Below, in pieces: positions 11,821-26,200 of a stretch of 64,000 nt of DNA (its first letter is position 1; each line of letters opens with the position of its first letter). The DNA is from Hydractinia symbiolongicarpus. Lineage: Eukaryota; Cnidaria; Hydrozoa; Anthoathecata; Hydractiniidae. A program made the position numbers and the translations under genes. Location: NCBI RefSeq assembly GCF_029227915.1, contig NC_079885.1, forward strand, positions 4,092,001 through 4,156,000, in the 5' to 3' direction. The notes under the pieces are model-generated. The model was not told the DNA's origin, made no database searches, and worked only from the letters and a program-made list of their open reading frames with translations.

Positions 11821-13810
11821 ATCGCTAAGTACATGTTGGTACGAAAATGTTACGCAACCGTTGTAATTGAAACGGACTGATGCCGTTAGAGAATCAATGA
11901 AATGTAGTTTTTAAAACTGTTTCTCTTTCTTCAGCGCGGGCTAACGGCTAGGATTGGTCCCACCGTAAAAAATGACTTATTTATCTAAATTTTTCAGTGA
12001 ATCCCTACCACAGCGCCCAGTGAAATCAGTAAATTCCAGCAATCATGTCAAATTAAGAAGAATGATATTTCTTGGTTCCAATTGTCTCACTTATCACATT
12101 TATAAGGTCACTGTCCAAAGTTATTTCAATTAAGTCCCAGAGTCAATCGTTTCACTGTTAAAAGCGATATAACTCAATAATATCGGAAAATATCACTAAA
12201 TACATGTTGGTACGAATATGTGACTCAACCGATGTAACTCAAACGGACTCATACCATTAGAAATTCATTGAAACGTACCTTCTAAAACTGTTTCTATCTC
12301 TTCAGCGTGCGATAACGGCTAGGATTTGTCCCACAGTAAAAATGACTTATTTTATCTAAATTTTTAAGTGAAGCGCTACCATTGGGCCGAGTGTAATCGC
12401 TGAATTGCAGCAATCATGTCAAATTAAGAAGAATTTTATTCCTTGGGGTCCAGTTGGCTCACTTATCAGATTTATAAGGTCACAGTCCAGAATCAGTTCA
12501 ATTAAGTCCCACAGTCAATCCTTTCACTGTTAAGAGCGATACAACTTAGTAATATCGGAAAAAAATCACTAAATACATGTTGGTACGAATATGTGACTCA
12601 ACCGTTGTAACTCAAATGGACTCATACCGTAAGAAATTCATTGAAATGTACCTTCTAAAACTGTCTCTATTTCTTCAGCGCGCGATAACGGCTAGGATTC
12701 GTACCACAGTAAGAAATGACTTATTTATCTAAATTTTTAAAGGAAGCGCTACCACAGCGCCTAGCGAAATCGGTAAATTCCGGCAATCATGTCAAATTAA
12801 GACGAATGTTATTTCTCGGGTCTAATTGTCTCATTTATCACATTTTTGAGGTCAAAGTCCAAAATCAGTTCAATTAAGTCCCACAGTCAATCCTTTCACT
12901 GTTAAAAACGATGCAACCTAGTAAAATCAGAAAAATATCGCTAAGTACATGTTGGTACGAATATGTGACGCAACCGTTGTAATTGAAACGGACTGATACC
13001 GTTAGAGAGTCAATGAAATGTAGTTTTTAAAACTGTTTCTCTTTCTTCCGCGCGGGCTAACGGCTAGGATTGGTCCCACCATAAAAAATGACTTATTTAT
13101 CTAAATTTTTCAGTGAATCCCTACCACAGCGCCCAGTGAAATCAGTAAATTCCAGCAATCATGTCAAATTAAGAAGAATGATATTTCTTGGTTCCAATTG
13201 TCTCACTTATCACATTTATAAGGTCACTGTCCAAAGTTATTTCAATTAAGTCCCAGAGTCAATCGTTTCACTGTTAAAAGCGATATAACTCAATAATATC
13301 GGAAAAATATCACTAAATACATGTTGGTACGAATATGTGACTCAACCGATGTAACTCAAACGGACTCATACCATTAGAAATTCATTGAAACGTACCTTCT
13401 AAAACTGTCTCTATCTCTTCAGCGTGCGATAACGGCTAGGATTTGTCCCACAGTAAAAATGACTTATTTTATCTAAATTTTTAAGTGAAGCGCTACCATT
13501 GGGCCGAGTGTAATCGCTGAATTGCAGCAATCATGTCAAATTAAGAAGAATTTTATTCCTTGGGGTCCAGTTGGCTCACTTATCAGATTTAAAAGGTCAC
13601 AGTCCAGAATCAGTTCAATTAAGTCCCACAGTCAATCCTTTCACTGTTAAGAGCGATACAACTTAGTAATATCGGAAAAAAATCACTAAATACATGTTGG
13701 TACGAATATGTGACTCAACCGTTGTAACTCAAATGGACTCATACCGTAAGAAATTCATTGAAATGTACCTTCTAAAACTGTCTCTATTTCTTCAGCGCGC
13801 GATAACGGCT
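11820..13810 (+). repeat. 1,117 bp trimeric HOR, two tandem copies
   Basis: Three monomers at about 11,820-12,936 are repeated up to 13,810 at an offset of 1,116-1,117 bp. Matching diagnostic sites are the AGCGCGGGCTAACGG box at about 11,935 and 13,051, GACTCAACCGATGTAAC at about 12,222 and 13,339, and GAAGCGCTACCATTGGGCC at about 12,370 and 13,487. One A is missing from the A-run at 12,186, which explains the one-base offset change. The second copy stops near 13,810, where GATAACGGCTAGG continues as AGAGGTCTAACC instead of ATTCGTACC. Confidence 0.85.
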
Positions 13811-13989
13811 AGGAGAGGTCTAACCGTAAAAAATGACTCATTTATATAAATTTTTAAATGAAGCGCTACCACAGCGCCCAGCAAAATCGGTAAATTTCAG
13901 CAATCATGTTAAATTAAGACGACTGTTATTTCCTGTCTCATTTATCACATTTTTGAGGTCAAAGTCCAAAATCAGTTCAATTAAGTCCC

Positions 13990-16900
13990 ACAGTCAATCC
14001 TTTCACTGTTAAAAGCGATGCAACCTAGTAATATCCGAATACTATTGCTAAATACACGTTGGTACGAATATGTGACGCAACCGTTTTAACTCAAACGGAT
14101 TTATACCGCAAGAAAGTCAATGGAATGTAGTCTTTGAAACTGTTCCTATTTATTCAGCACGTGCTAACGGCCAGGATTGGTTCCACAGTAAAAAATGACT
14201 TATTTTGTGCAAATTTTTAGGTGAAGCGCTACCATAGGGCCGAGTGTAATCGCTGAATTCCAGCAATCATGTCAAATTACAAAGAATGTTATTCCTTGGA
14301 GTCCAATTGACTCATTTATCATATTTATAAGGTCACACTACAGAATCACTTCAATTAAGTCCCACAGTCAATCGTTTCACTGTCAAAGGAAATACAACAT
14401 AGTAATATCGGAAAAGAATCACTAAATACATGTTGGTACGAATATGTGACACAACTGTTGTAAGTCAAGCGGATTGACACCGTTAGAATGTCAATGAAAT
14501 GTAGTTTTTGAGAATGTTTCTATTTTTTCAACGTGCGCTAACGGCTAGGATTGGTCCCGCAGTACAAAGTGACTTATATATCTAAACTTTTAAATAAAAC
14601 GCTACCACAGCGCCCAGCGAAATCGGTAAATTCCAGCAATCATGTCAAATTACAAGGAATCTTATTCCTTGGGTCCAATTGTCTCATTTATCACATTTAT
14701 GAGGTCCAAGTCCAAATTCAGTTCAATTAAGTCCCACAGTCAATCCTTTCACTGTTAAAAGCGATGCAACCTAGTAAAACCAGAAAAATATCGCTAAATG
14801 CATGTTGGTACGAATATGTGACGCAACCGTTGTAATTGAAACGGACTGATGCCGTTAGAAATTCAATGAAATGTAGTTTCTAAAATTGTCTCTCTTTCTT
14901 CAGCGCGTGCTAACGCCTAGGAGTGGTCTAACCGTAAAAAATGACTCATTTATCTAAATTTTTAAATGAAGCGCTACCACAGCGCCCAGCGAAATCGGTA
15001 AATTTCAGCAATCATGTCAAATTAAGACGACTGTTATCTCTTGACTCATTTATCACATTTTTGAGGTCAAAGTCCAAAATTAGTTCAATTAAGTCCCACA
15101 GTCAATCCTTTCACTGTTAAAAGCGATGCAACCTAGTAAAATCAGAAAAATATCGCTAAATGCATGTTGGTACAAATATGTGACGCAACCGTTGTAATTG
15201 AAACGGACTGATGCCGTTAGAAATTCAATGAAATGTAGTTTCTAAAACTGTCTCTCTTTCTTCAGCGCGCGCTAACTTCTAGGAGTGGTCTAACCGTAAA
15301 AAATGACTCATTTATCTAAATATTTAAATGAAGCGCTACCACAGTGCCCAGCGAAATCGGTAAATTTCAGCAATCACGTCAAATTAAGACGACTGTTATT
15401 TCTTGTCTCATTTATCACATTTTTGAGGTCAAAGTCCAAAATAAGTTTAATTAAGTCCCACAGCCAATCTTTTCACTGTTAAAAGCGATGCAACCTAGTA
15501 ATATCCGAATACTATTGCTAAATACATGTTGGTACGAATATGTGACGCAACCGTTGTAACTCAAACGGATTTATACCGCCAGAAAGTCAATGGAATGTAG
15601 TCTTTGAAACTGTTCCTATTTATTCAGCACGTGCTAACGGCCAGGATTGGTTCCACAGTAAAAAATGACTTATTTTGTGCAAATTTTTAGGTGAAGCGCT
15701 ACCATAGGGCCGAGTGTAATCGCTGAATTCCAGCAATCATGTCAAATTACAAAGAATGTTATTCCTTGGAGTCCAATTGACTCATTTATCATATTTATAA
15801 GGTCACACTACAGAATCACTTTAATTAAGTCCCACAGTCAATCGTTTCACTGTCAAAGGAAATACAACATAGTAATATCGGAAAAGAATCACTAAATACA
15901 TGTTGGTACGAATATGTGACACAACTGTTGTAAGTCAAGCGGATTGACACCGTTAGAATGTCAATGAAATGTAGTTTTTGAAAATGTTTCTATTTTTTCA
16001 ACGTGCGCTAACGGCTAGGATTGGTCCCGCAGTACAAAGTGACTTATATATCTAAACTTTTAAATAAAACGCTACCACAGCGCCCAGCGAAATCGGTAAA
16101 TTCCAGCAATCATGTCAAATTACAAGGAATGTTATTCCTTGGGTCCAATTGTCTCATTTATCACATTTATGAGGTCCAAGTCCAAATTCAGTTCAATTAA
16201 GTCCCACAGTCAATCCTTTCACTGTTAAAAGCGATGCAACCTAGTAAAACCAGAAAAATATCGCTAAATGCATGTTGGTACGAATATGTGACGCAACCGT
16301 TGTAATTGAAACGGACTGATGCCGTTAGAAATTCAATGAAATGTAGTTTCTAAAATTGTCTCTCTTTCTTCAGCGCGTGCTAACGCCTAGGAGTGGTCTA
16401 ACCGTAAAAAATGACTCATTTATCTAAATTTTTAAATGAAGCGCTACCACAGCGCCCAGCGAAATCGGTAAATTTCAGCAATCATGTCACATTAAGACGA
16501 CTGTTATCTCTTGACTCATTTATCACATTTTTGAGGTCAAAGTCCAAAATTAGTTCAATTAAGTCCCACAGTCAATCCTTTCACTGTTAAAAGCGATGCA
16601 ACCTAGTAAAATCAGAAAAATATCGCTAAATGCATGTTGGTACGAATATGTGACGCAACCGTTGTAATTGAAACGGACTGATGCCGTTAGAAATTCAATG
16701 AAATGTAGTTTCTAAAACTGTCTCTCTTTCTTCAGCGCGCGCTAACTTCTAGGAGTGGTCTAACCGTAAAAAATGACTCATTTATCTAAATATTTAAATG
16801 AAGCGCTACCACAGTGCCCAGCGAAATCGGTAAATTTCAGCAATCACGTCAAATTAAGACGACTGTTATTTCTTGTCTCATTTATCACATTTTTGAGGTC

Positions 16901-17050
16901 AAAGTCCAAAATAAGTTTAATTAAGTCCCACAGCCAATCTTTTCACTGTTAAAAGCGATGCAACCTAGTAATATCCGAATACTATTGCTAAATACATGTT
17001 GGTACGAATATGTGACGCAACCGTTGTAACTCAAACGGATTTATACCGCC
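13990..17050 (+). repeat. 1,470 bp tetrameric HOR, two tandem copies and start of a third
   Basis: ACTATTGCTAAATACA(C/T)G lies at 14,041, 15,511 and 16,981, exactly 1,470 bp apart. The first two intervals share private variants: TCAATGGAATGTAG, TTTTGTGCAAATTTTTAGG, CAAAGTGACTTATATATC and AACTTCTAGGAGTGG. Few differences separate them, for example AATACACG against AATACATG, and GGAATCTTATT at about 14,655 against GGAATGTTATT at about 16,125. The third interval loses the register near 17,060, where TCAATGAAATG and GTGTAAATTTTTAAG replace the private variants. The unit resembles the 1,469 bp tetramer upstream in length and in having two short 362 bp members. Confidence 0.87.
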
Positions 17051-18359
17051 AGAAAGTCAATGAAATGTAGTCTTTGAAACTGTTCCTATTTATTCAGCAC
17101 CTGCTAACGGCCAGGATTGGTCCCACAGTAAAAAATGACTAATTTTGTGTAAATTTTTAAGTGAAGCGCTAACATAGGGCCGAGTGTAATCGCTGAATTC
17201 CAGCAATAATGTCAAATTAAGAAGAATGTTATTCCTTGGAGTCCAATTGGCTCATTTATCACATTTATAAGGTCACAGTACAGAATCACTTCAATTAAGT
17301 CACACAGTCAATCGTTTCACTGTCAAAAGAAATACGACATAGTAATATCGGAAAAGAATCACTAAATACATGTTGCTACGAATATGTGACGCAACCGTTG
17401 TAAGTCAAGCGGATTGACACCGTTAGAATGTCAATGAAATGTAGTTTTTGAAAAAGTTTCTATTTCTTCAACGCGCGCTAACGGCTAGGATTGGTCCCGC
17501 AGTACAAAATGACTTATATATCTAAACTTTTAAATAAAACGCTACCACAGCGCCCAGCGAATTCGGTAAATTCCAGCAATCATGTCAAATTAAAAAGAAT
17601 GTTATTCTTTGGGTCCAATTGTCTCATTTATCACATTTATGAGGTCAAAGTCCAAAATCAGTTCAATTAAGTCCCACAGTCAATCCTTTCACTGTTAAAA
17701 GCGATGCAACCTAGTAAAATCAGAAAAATATCGCTAAATGCATGTTGGTACGAATATGTGACGCAACCATTGAAATTAAAACGGACTGTAGCCGTTAGAA
17801 ATTCAATGAAATGTAGTTTTTAAAACTGTCTCTCTTTCTTCAGCGCGCGCTAACGTCTAGGAGTGGTCCAACCGTGAAAAATGACTTGTTTATCTAAATC
17901 TTTAAAATGAAGCGCTACCACAGCGCCCAGTGAAATCGCTAAATTCCAGCAATCATGTCAAGGTAATAAGAATGTTATTTCTTGGGTCCAATTGTCTCAC
18001 TTATCACATTTATAAGATCACAGTCCAAAATAAGTTCAATTAAGTCCCACAGTCAATCTTTTCACTGTTAAAAGCAATGCAACCTAGTAATATCCGAATA
18101 CTATTGCTAAATACATGGTGGTACGAATATGTGACGCAACCGTTGTAACTCAAACGGATTTATACCGCCAGAAAGTCAATGAAATGTAGTCTTTGAAACT
18201 GTTCCTATTTTTTCAGCACGTGCTAACGGCCAGGATTGGTCTCACAGAAAAATATGACTTATTTTGTGTAAATTTTTAAGTGAAGCGCTACCATAGGGCC
18301 GAGTGTAATCGCTGAATTCCAGCAATCATGTCAAATTAAGAAGAATGTTATTCTTTGGA
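17051..18359 (+). repeat. Mixed satellite monomers, transition zone
   Basis: Three to four monomers. The ACTATTGCTAAATACATG landmark appears at 16,981 and again at 18,100, so the spacing here is three units (1,119 bp) rather than four. One unit at about 17,890 carries AAATCTTTAAAATGAAGCG and TCATGTCAAGGTAATAAG, a variant (TCAAGGTAA) that is otherwise common only in the 48-58 kb zone. No non-satellite sequence is seen. Confidence 0.78.
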
Positions 18360-21300
18360 GTCCAATTGGCTCATTTATCACATTTATAAGGTCACAGTAC
18401 AGAATCACTTTAATTAAGTCCCACAGTCAATCGTTTCACTGTCAAAAGAAATACAACATAGTAATATCGGAAAAGAATCACTAAATACATGTTGGTACGA
18501 ATACGTGACGCAACCGTTGTAAGTTAAGCGGATTGACACCGTTAGAAAGTCAATGAAAGGTAGTTTTCGAAAATGTTTCTATTTCTTCAACGCGCGCTAA
18601 CGGCTAGGATTCGTACCACAGTAAAAAATGACTTATTTATCTAAATTTTTTAATAAAGCGCTCCAAACAGCGACCAGTGTAATCGCTGAGTTGCGACAAT
18701 CATGTCAAATTAAAAAGAATGTTATTCCTTGGGTCCAATTGTCTCATTTATCACATTTATGAGGTCAAAGTCCAAAATCAGTTCAATTAAGTACCACAGT
18801 CAATCCTTTCACTGTTAAAAGCGATGCAACCTAGTAAAATCAGAAAAATATCGCTAAATGAATATTGGTACGAATATGTGACGCAACCGTTGTAATTGAA
18901 ACGGACTGATGCCGTTAGAAATTCAATGAAATGTAGTTTCTAAAACTGTCTCTCTTTCTTCAGCGCGCGCTAACGTCTAGGAGTGGTCTAACCGTAGAAA
19001 ATGACTCATTTATCTAAATTTTTAAATGAAGCGCTACCACAGCGCCCAGCGAAATCGGTAAATTTCAGCAATCATGTCAAATTAAGTCGACTGTTATTTC
19101 TTGTTTCATTTATCACATTTTTGAGGTCAAAGTCCAAAACCAGTTCAATTAGGTCCCACAGTCAATCATTTCACTGTTAAAAGCGATGCAACCTAGTAAT
19201 ATCGGAATACTTTTGCAAAATACATGTTGGTACGAATATGTGACGCAACCGTTGTAACTCAAACGGATTTATACCGCCAGAAAGTCAATGAAATGTAGTC
19301 TTTGAAACTGTTCCTATTTATTCAGCACGTGCTAACGGCCAGGATTGGTCCCACAGTAAAAAATGACTTACTTTGTGTAAATTTTTAAGTGAAGCGCTAT
19401 CATAGGGCCGCGTGTAATCGCTGAATTCCAGCAATCATGTCAAATTAAGAAGAATGTTATTCCTTCGAGTCCAATTGGCTCATTTATCACATTTATAAGG
19501 TCACAGAACAGAATCACTTCAATTAAGTCCCACAGTCAATCGTTTCACTGACAAAAGAAATACAACATAGTAATATCGGAAAAGAATCACTAAATACATG
19601 TTGGTACGAATACGTGACGCAACCGTTGTAAGTTAAGCGGATTGACACCGTTAGAAAGTCAATGAAAAGTAGTTTTTGAAACTGTCTCTATTTCTTCAGC
19701 CCGCACTAATGGCTAGGATTGGTCCCACAGTAAAAAATGACTCATTTTATCTAAATTTTTAAGAGAAGCGCCACCAATGGGTCCAGTGTAATCGCTGAAT
19801 TGCAGCAATCGTGTCAAATTAAAAAGAATGTTATTCCTTGGAATCCAATTGGCTCATTTATCACATTTATAAGGTCGCAGTCCAGGATCACTTCAATTAA
19901 GTCCCACAGTCAATCGTTTCACTGTCAAAAGCAATACAACTTAGTAATAATGGAAAAAAATCACTAAATACATGTTGGTACGAATATGTGACGCAACCGT
20001 TGTAGTTGAAACGGACTAATACCGTTAGAAAGTCAATGAAATGTTGTATTTGAAACTGTTTCTATTTCTTCAGCCCGCGCTAACGGCTAGGGTTGGTCCC
20101 ACAGAAAAAAATGACTTATTTTATAAAAAAATTTAAGTGAAGCGCTACCATAGGGCCGAGTATAATAGCTGAATTCCAGCAATCATGTCAAATTAGGAAG
20201 AATGTTATTCCTTGGAGTCCAATTGGCTCATTTATCACATTTATAAGGTCACAGTACAGAATCACTTTAATTAAGTCCCACAGTCAATCGTTTCACTGTC
20301 AAAAGAAATACAACATAGTAATATCGGAAAAGAATCACTAAATACATGTTGGTACGAATACGTGACGCAACCGTTGTAAGTTAAGCGGATTGACACCGTT
20401 AGAAAGTCAATGAAAGGTAGTTTTCGAAAATGTTTCTATTTCTTCAACGCGCGCTAACGGCTAGGATTCGTACCACAGTAAAAAATGACTTATTTATCTA
20501 AATTTTTTAATAAAGCGCTCCAAACAGCGACCAGTGTAATCGCTGAGTTGCGACAATCATGTCAAATTAAAAAGAATGTTATTCCTTGGGTCCAATTGTC
20601 TCATTTATCACATTTATGAGGTCAAAGTCCAAAATCAGTTCAATTAAGTACCACAGTCAATCCTTTCACTGTTAAAAGCGATGCAACCTAGTAAAATCAG
20701 AAAAATATCGCTAAATGAATATTGGTACGAATATGTGACGCAACCGTTGTAATTGAAACGGACTGATGCCGTTAGAAATTCAATGAAATGTAGTTTCTAA
20801 AACTGTCTCTCTTTCTTCAGCGCGCGCTAACGTCTAGGAGTGGTCTAACCGTAGAAAATGACTCATTTATCTAAATTTTTAAATGAAGCGCTACCACAGC
20901 GCCCAGCGAAATCGGTAAATTTCAGCAATCATGTCAAATTAAGTCGACTGTTATTTCTTGTTTCATTTATCACATTTTTGAGGTCAAAGTCCAAAACCAG
21001 TTCAATTAGGTCCCACAGTCAATCATTTCACTGTTAAAAGCGATGCAACCTAGTAATATCGGAATACTTTTGCAAAATACATGTTGGTACGAATATGTGA
21101 CGCAACCGTTGTAACTCAAACGGATTTATACCGCCAGAAAGTCAATGAAATGTAGTCTTTGAAACTGTTCCTATTTATTCAGCACGTGCTAACGGCCAGG
21201 ATTGGTCCCACAGTAAAAAATGACTTATTTTGTGTAAATTTTTAAGTGAAGCGCTATCATAGGGCCGCGTGTAATCGCTGAATTCCAGCAATCATGTCAA

Positions 21301-21537
21301 ATTAAGAAGAATGTTATTCCTTCGAGTCCAATTGGCTCATTTATCACATTTATAAGGTCACAGAACAGAATCACTTCAATTAAGTCCCACAGTCAATCGT
21401 TTCACTGACAAAAGAAATACAACATAGTAATATCGGAAAAGAATCACTAAATACATGTTGGTACGAATACGTGACGCAACCGTTGTAAGTTAAGCGGATT
21501 GACACCGTAAGAAAGTCAATGAAAAGTAGTTTTTGAA
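18360..21537 (+). repeat. Satellite block duplicated at 1,857 bp (five-monomer offset)
   Basis: About 18,360-19,680 recurs at about 20,217-21,537, offset exactly 1,857 bp. Shared private variants include GAATCACTTTAATTAAG, GTCAATGAAAGGTAGTTTTCG, the unit with TTTTTTAATAAAGCGCTCC, AATGAATATTGGTACG, CTTGTTTCATTTATC and GAATACTTTTGCAAAATAC (acttttgc at 19,209 and 21,066). Between the copies lie two monomers with AGCCCGCACTAATGG and AGCCCGCGCTAACGG. After 21,538 the sequence jumps back to the pattern seen at 20,057 (AGCCCGCGCTAACGGCTAGG, then TTTTATAAAAAAATTTAAG), marking a crossover point. Confidence 0.87.
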
Positions 21538-24346
21538 ACTGTTTCTATTTCTTCAGCCCGCGCTAACGGCTAGGGTTGGTCCCACAGAAAAAAATGACTT
21601 ATTTTATAAAAAAATTTAAGTGAAGCGCTACCATAGGGCCGAGTATAATAGCTGAATTCCAGCAATCATGTCAAATTTAGAAGAATGTTATTCTTTGGAG
21701 TCCAATAGGCTCATTTATCACATTTATAAGGTCACAGTACAGAATCTCTTCAATTAAATCCCACAGTCAATCGTTTCACTTTCAAAAGCAATGCAACTGA
21801 GTAATATCGGAAAAAAATCACTAAATACATGTTGGTACGAATACGTGACGCAACCGATGTTACTTAAGCGGATTGACACCGTTAGAAAGTCAATGAAATG
21901 TAGTTGTTGAAAATGTTTCTATTTCTTCAGCGCGCTAACGGCTAGGATTAGTCCCACAGTAAAAAATGACTTATTTATCTAAACTTTTAAATAAAGCGCT
22001 ACCACAGCGCCCAGCGAAATCGGTAAATTTCAGCAACCATGTCAAATTAAGACGAATGTTATTTCTTGTCCCATTTATCACATTTTTGAGGTCAAAGGCC
22101 AAAATCAGTTCAATTAAATTCCCACAGTCAATCCTTTCACTGTTAAAAACGATGCAACCTATTAAAGTCAGAAAAATATCGCTAAATACATGATGGTACG
22201 AATATGTGACGCAACCGTTGTAATTGAAAAGGACTGATACCGTTAGAGAGTCAATGAAATGTAATTTTTAAAACTGTTTCTCTTTCTTCAGCGCGGGCTA
22301 ACGGCTAGGATTGGTGCCACGGTAAAAAATGACTTATTTATTTAAATTTTTAAATGAAGCGCTCCAACCAGCGCCCAGTGTAATCGCTGAGTGGCTGCAA
22401 TCATGTCAACTTAAGAAGAATGTTATTTCTTGGGTTCCAGTTGGCTCATTATCACATTTATTAGGTCACAGTCCAAAGTTATTTCAGTTAAGTCCCAGAG
22501 TCAATTGTTTCACTGTTAAAAGCGATATAACTTAATAATATCAGAAAAATATCACTAAATACATGTTGGTACGAATATGTGATTCAACCGTTGTAACTCA
22601 AATGGAGTCATACCGTTAGAAATTCATTGAAATGTACTTTCTAAAACTGTCTCTATTTCTTCAGCGCGCGATAACAGCTAGGATTCGTCACATAGTAAAA
22701 AATGTCTTATTTATCTAAATTTTTTAATGAAGCGCTCCAAACAGCGACCCGTGTAATCGCTGAGTTGCGTCAATCATGTCAAATTAAGAAGAATGTCATT
22801 TCTTGGGGTCCAGTTGGCTCATTTATCACATTTATAAGGTCACAGTACAGAATCACTTCAATTAAGTCCCACAGTCAATCGTTTCACTGTTAAAAGCGAT
22901 ACAACTTAGTAATATCGGAAAAAAATTACTAAATACATGTTGGTACAAATATGTGACGCAACCGTTGTAAGTCAAGCGGATTGACACCGTTAGAAAGTCA
23001 ATGAAATGTAGTTTTTGAAAATGTTTTTATTTCTTCAACGCGCGCTAACGGCTAGGATTGGTCCCGCAGTACAAAATGACTTATATATCTAATCTTTTAA
23101 ATAAAGCGCTACCACAGCGCCCAGCGAAATCGGTAAATTTCAGCAATCATATCAAATTAAGACGAATGTTATTTCTTGTCTCATTTATCACATTTTTGAG
23201 GTCAAAGTCCAAAATCAGTTCAATTAAGTCCCACAGTCAATCCTTTCACTGTTAAAAACGATGCAACCTAGTAAAATCAGAAAAATATCGCTAAATACAG
23301 GATGGTACGAATATGTGACGTAACCGTTGTAATTGAAAAGGACTGATACCGTTAGAGAGTCAATGAAATTTAGTTTTTAAAACTGTTTCTCTTTCTTCAG
23401 CGCTGGCTAACGGTTAGGATTGGTCCCACCGTAAAAAATGACTTATTTATCTAAATTTTTAAATGAATCCCTACCACAGCGCCAATGAAATCAGTAAATT
23501 CCAGCAATCATGTCAAATTAGGAAGAATGATATTTCTTTGTTCCAATTGTCTCACTTATCACATTAATAAGGTCACAGTCCAAAATCAGTTCAATTAAGT
23601 GCCTCAGTCAAAACTTTCAATGTTAAAAGCGATACAACCTATTATTATGAGAAAAATATCCCTAAATACATGTGGGGACGAATATGTGACTCAACCGATG
23701 TAACTCAAACGGACTCATACCGTTAGAAATTCATTAAAACGTATCTTCTAAAACTGTCTCCATTTCTTCAGCGCGCGATAACGGCTAGGATTCGTCCCAC
23801 AGTAAAAAATCACTAATTTATCTAAATTTTTAAATGAAGCGCTCCAAACAGCGACCAGTGTAATCGCTGAGTTGCGGCAATCATGTCAAGTTAAGAAGAA
23901 TGTCATTTCTTGGGGTCCAGTTGGCTCACTTATCACATTTAAAAGGTCACAGTCCAAAATTACTTCAATTAAGTCCCAGAGTCAATCGTTTCACTGTTAA
24001 AAGCGATATAACTCAATAATATCGGAAAAATATCACTAAATACATGTTGGTACGAATATGTGACGCAACCGTTGTAAGTCAAGCGGATTGACACCGTTAG
24101 AAAGTCAATGAAATGTAGTTTTTGAAAATGTTTTTATTTCTTCAACGCGCGCTAACGGCTAGGATTGGTCCCGCAGTACAAAATGACTTATATATCTAAA
24201 GTTTTAAATAAAACGCTACCACAGCGCCCAGCGAAATCGGTAAATTCCAGCAATCATGTCAAATTAAAAAGAATGTTATTCCTTGGGTGCAATTGTCTCA
24301 TCTATCACATTTACAAGATCACAGTCCAAAATAAGTTCAATTAAGT

Positions 24347-24358
24347 CCCACTGTTAAA
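24347..24358 (+). repeat. 15 bp deletion marker in a monomer, copy 1
   Basis: AAGTCCCACTGTTAAAAGCG here lacks the 15 bases AGTCAATCGTTTCAC found in the normal unit between CCCAC and TGTTAAAAG. The deleted piece ends in CAC, the same three bases that precede it, so the event looks like a deletion between short direct repeats. The same deletion occurs in the copy at about 26,181-26,200, which marks the two as duplicates. Confidence 0.85.
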
Positions 24359-26180
24359 AGCGATGCAATCTAGTAATATCCGAATACTATCGCTAAATAC
24401 ATGTTGGTACGAATATGTGAGGCAACCGTTGTAACCCAAACGGATTTATACCGCCAGAAGGTCAATGAAATGTAGTCTTTGAAACTGTTCCTATTTATTC
24501 GGCGCGTGCTAACGGCCAGGATTGGTCCCACAGTAAAAAGGACTTATTTTATATAAATTTTTAAGTGAAGCGCTGCCATAGGGCCGAGTATAATAGCTGA
24601 GTTCCAGCAATCATGTCAAATTTAGAAGAATGTTATTCTTTGGAGTCCAATAGGCTCATTTATCACATTTATAAGGTCACAGTACAGAATCACTTCAATT
24701 AAGTCCCACAGTCAATCGTTTCACTGTCAAAAGCAATACAACTGAGTAATATCGGAAAAAAATCACTAAATACATGTTGGTACGAATACGTGACACAATT
24801 GTTGTAACTTAAGCGGATTGACACCGTTAGAAAGTCAATGAAATGTATTTTTTGAAAATTTTTCTATTTCTTCAGCGCGCTAATGGCTAGGATTGGTCCC
24901 ACAGTAAAAAATGACTTATTTATCTAAACTTTTAAATAAAGCGCTACCACAGCGCCCAGCGAAATCGGTAAATTTCAGCAACCATGTCAAATTAAGACGA
25001 ATGTTATTTCTTGTCCCATTTATCACATTTTTGAGGTCAAAGTCCAAAATCAGTTCAATTAAATTCCCACAGTCAATCCTTTCACTGTTAAAAACGGTGC
25101 AACCTATTAAAGTCAGAAAAATATCGCTAAATACATGATGGTACGAATATGTGACGCAACCGTTGTAATTGAAAAGGACTGATACCGTTAGAGAGTCAAT
25201 GAAATGTAATTTTTAAAACTGTTTCTCTTTCTTCAGCGCGGGCTAACGGCTAGGATTGGTGCCACGGTAAAAAATGACTTATTTATTTAAATTTTTAAAT
25301 GAAGCGCTCCAACCAGCGCCCAGTGTAATCGCTGAGTGGCTGCAATCATGTCAACTTAAGAAGTATGTTATTTCTTGGGTTCCAGTTGGCTCATTATCAC
25401 ATTTATTAGGTCACAGTCCAAAGTTATTTCAGTTAAGTCCCAGAGTCAATTGTTTCACTGTTAAAAGCGATATAACTTAATAATATCAGAAAAATATCAC
25501 TAAATACATGTTGGTACGAATATGTGATTCAACCGTTGTAACTCAAATGGAGTCATACCGTTAGAAATTCATTGAAATGTACTTTCTAAAACTGTCTCTA
25601 TTTCTTCAGCGCGCGATAACAGCTAGGATTCGTCACATAGTAAAAAATGTCTTATTTATCTAAATTTTTTAATGAAGCGCTCCAAACAGCGACCCGTGTA
25701 ATCGCTGAGTTGCGGCAATCTTGTCAAATTAAGAAGAATGTCATTTCTTGGGGTCCAGTTGGCTCATTTATCACATTTATAAGGTCACAGTCCAGAATCA
25801 CTTGAATTAAGTCCCACAGTCAATCGTTTCACTGTTAAAAGCGATACAACTTAGTAATATCGGAAAAAAATCACTAAATACATGTTGGTACAAATATGTG
25901 ACGCAACCGTTGTAAGTCAAGCGGATTGACACCGTTAGAAAGTCAATGAAATGTAGTTTTTGAAAATGTTTTTATTTCTTCAACGCGCGCTAACGGCTAG
26001 GATTGGTCCCGCAGTACAAAATGACTTATATATCTAAACTTTTAAATAAAACGCTACCACAGCGCCCAGCGAAATCGGTAAATTCAAGCAATCATGACAA
26101 ATTAAAAAGAATGTTATTCCTTGGGTCCAATTGTCTCATCTATCACATTTACAAGATCACAGTCCAAAATAAGTTCAATT

Positions 26181-26200
26181 AAGTCCCACTGTTAAAAGCG
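26181..26200 (+). repeat. 15 bp deletion marker in a monomer, copy 2
   Basis: AAGTCCCACTGTTAAAAGCG carries the same 15 bp loss as the monomer near 24,350. It lies in the block that matches that monomer at 1,838 bp offset, so it was inherited by duplication rather than arising twice. Confidence 0.85.
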
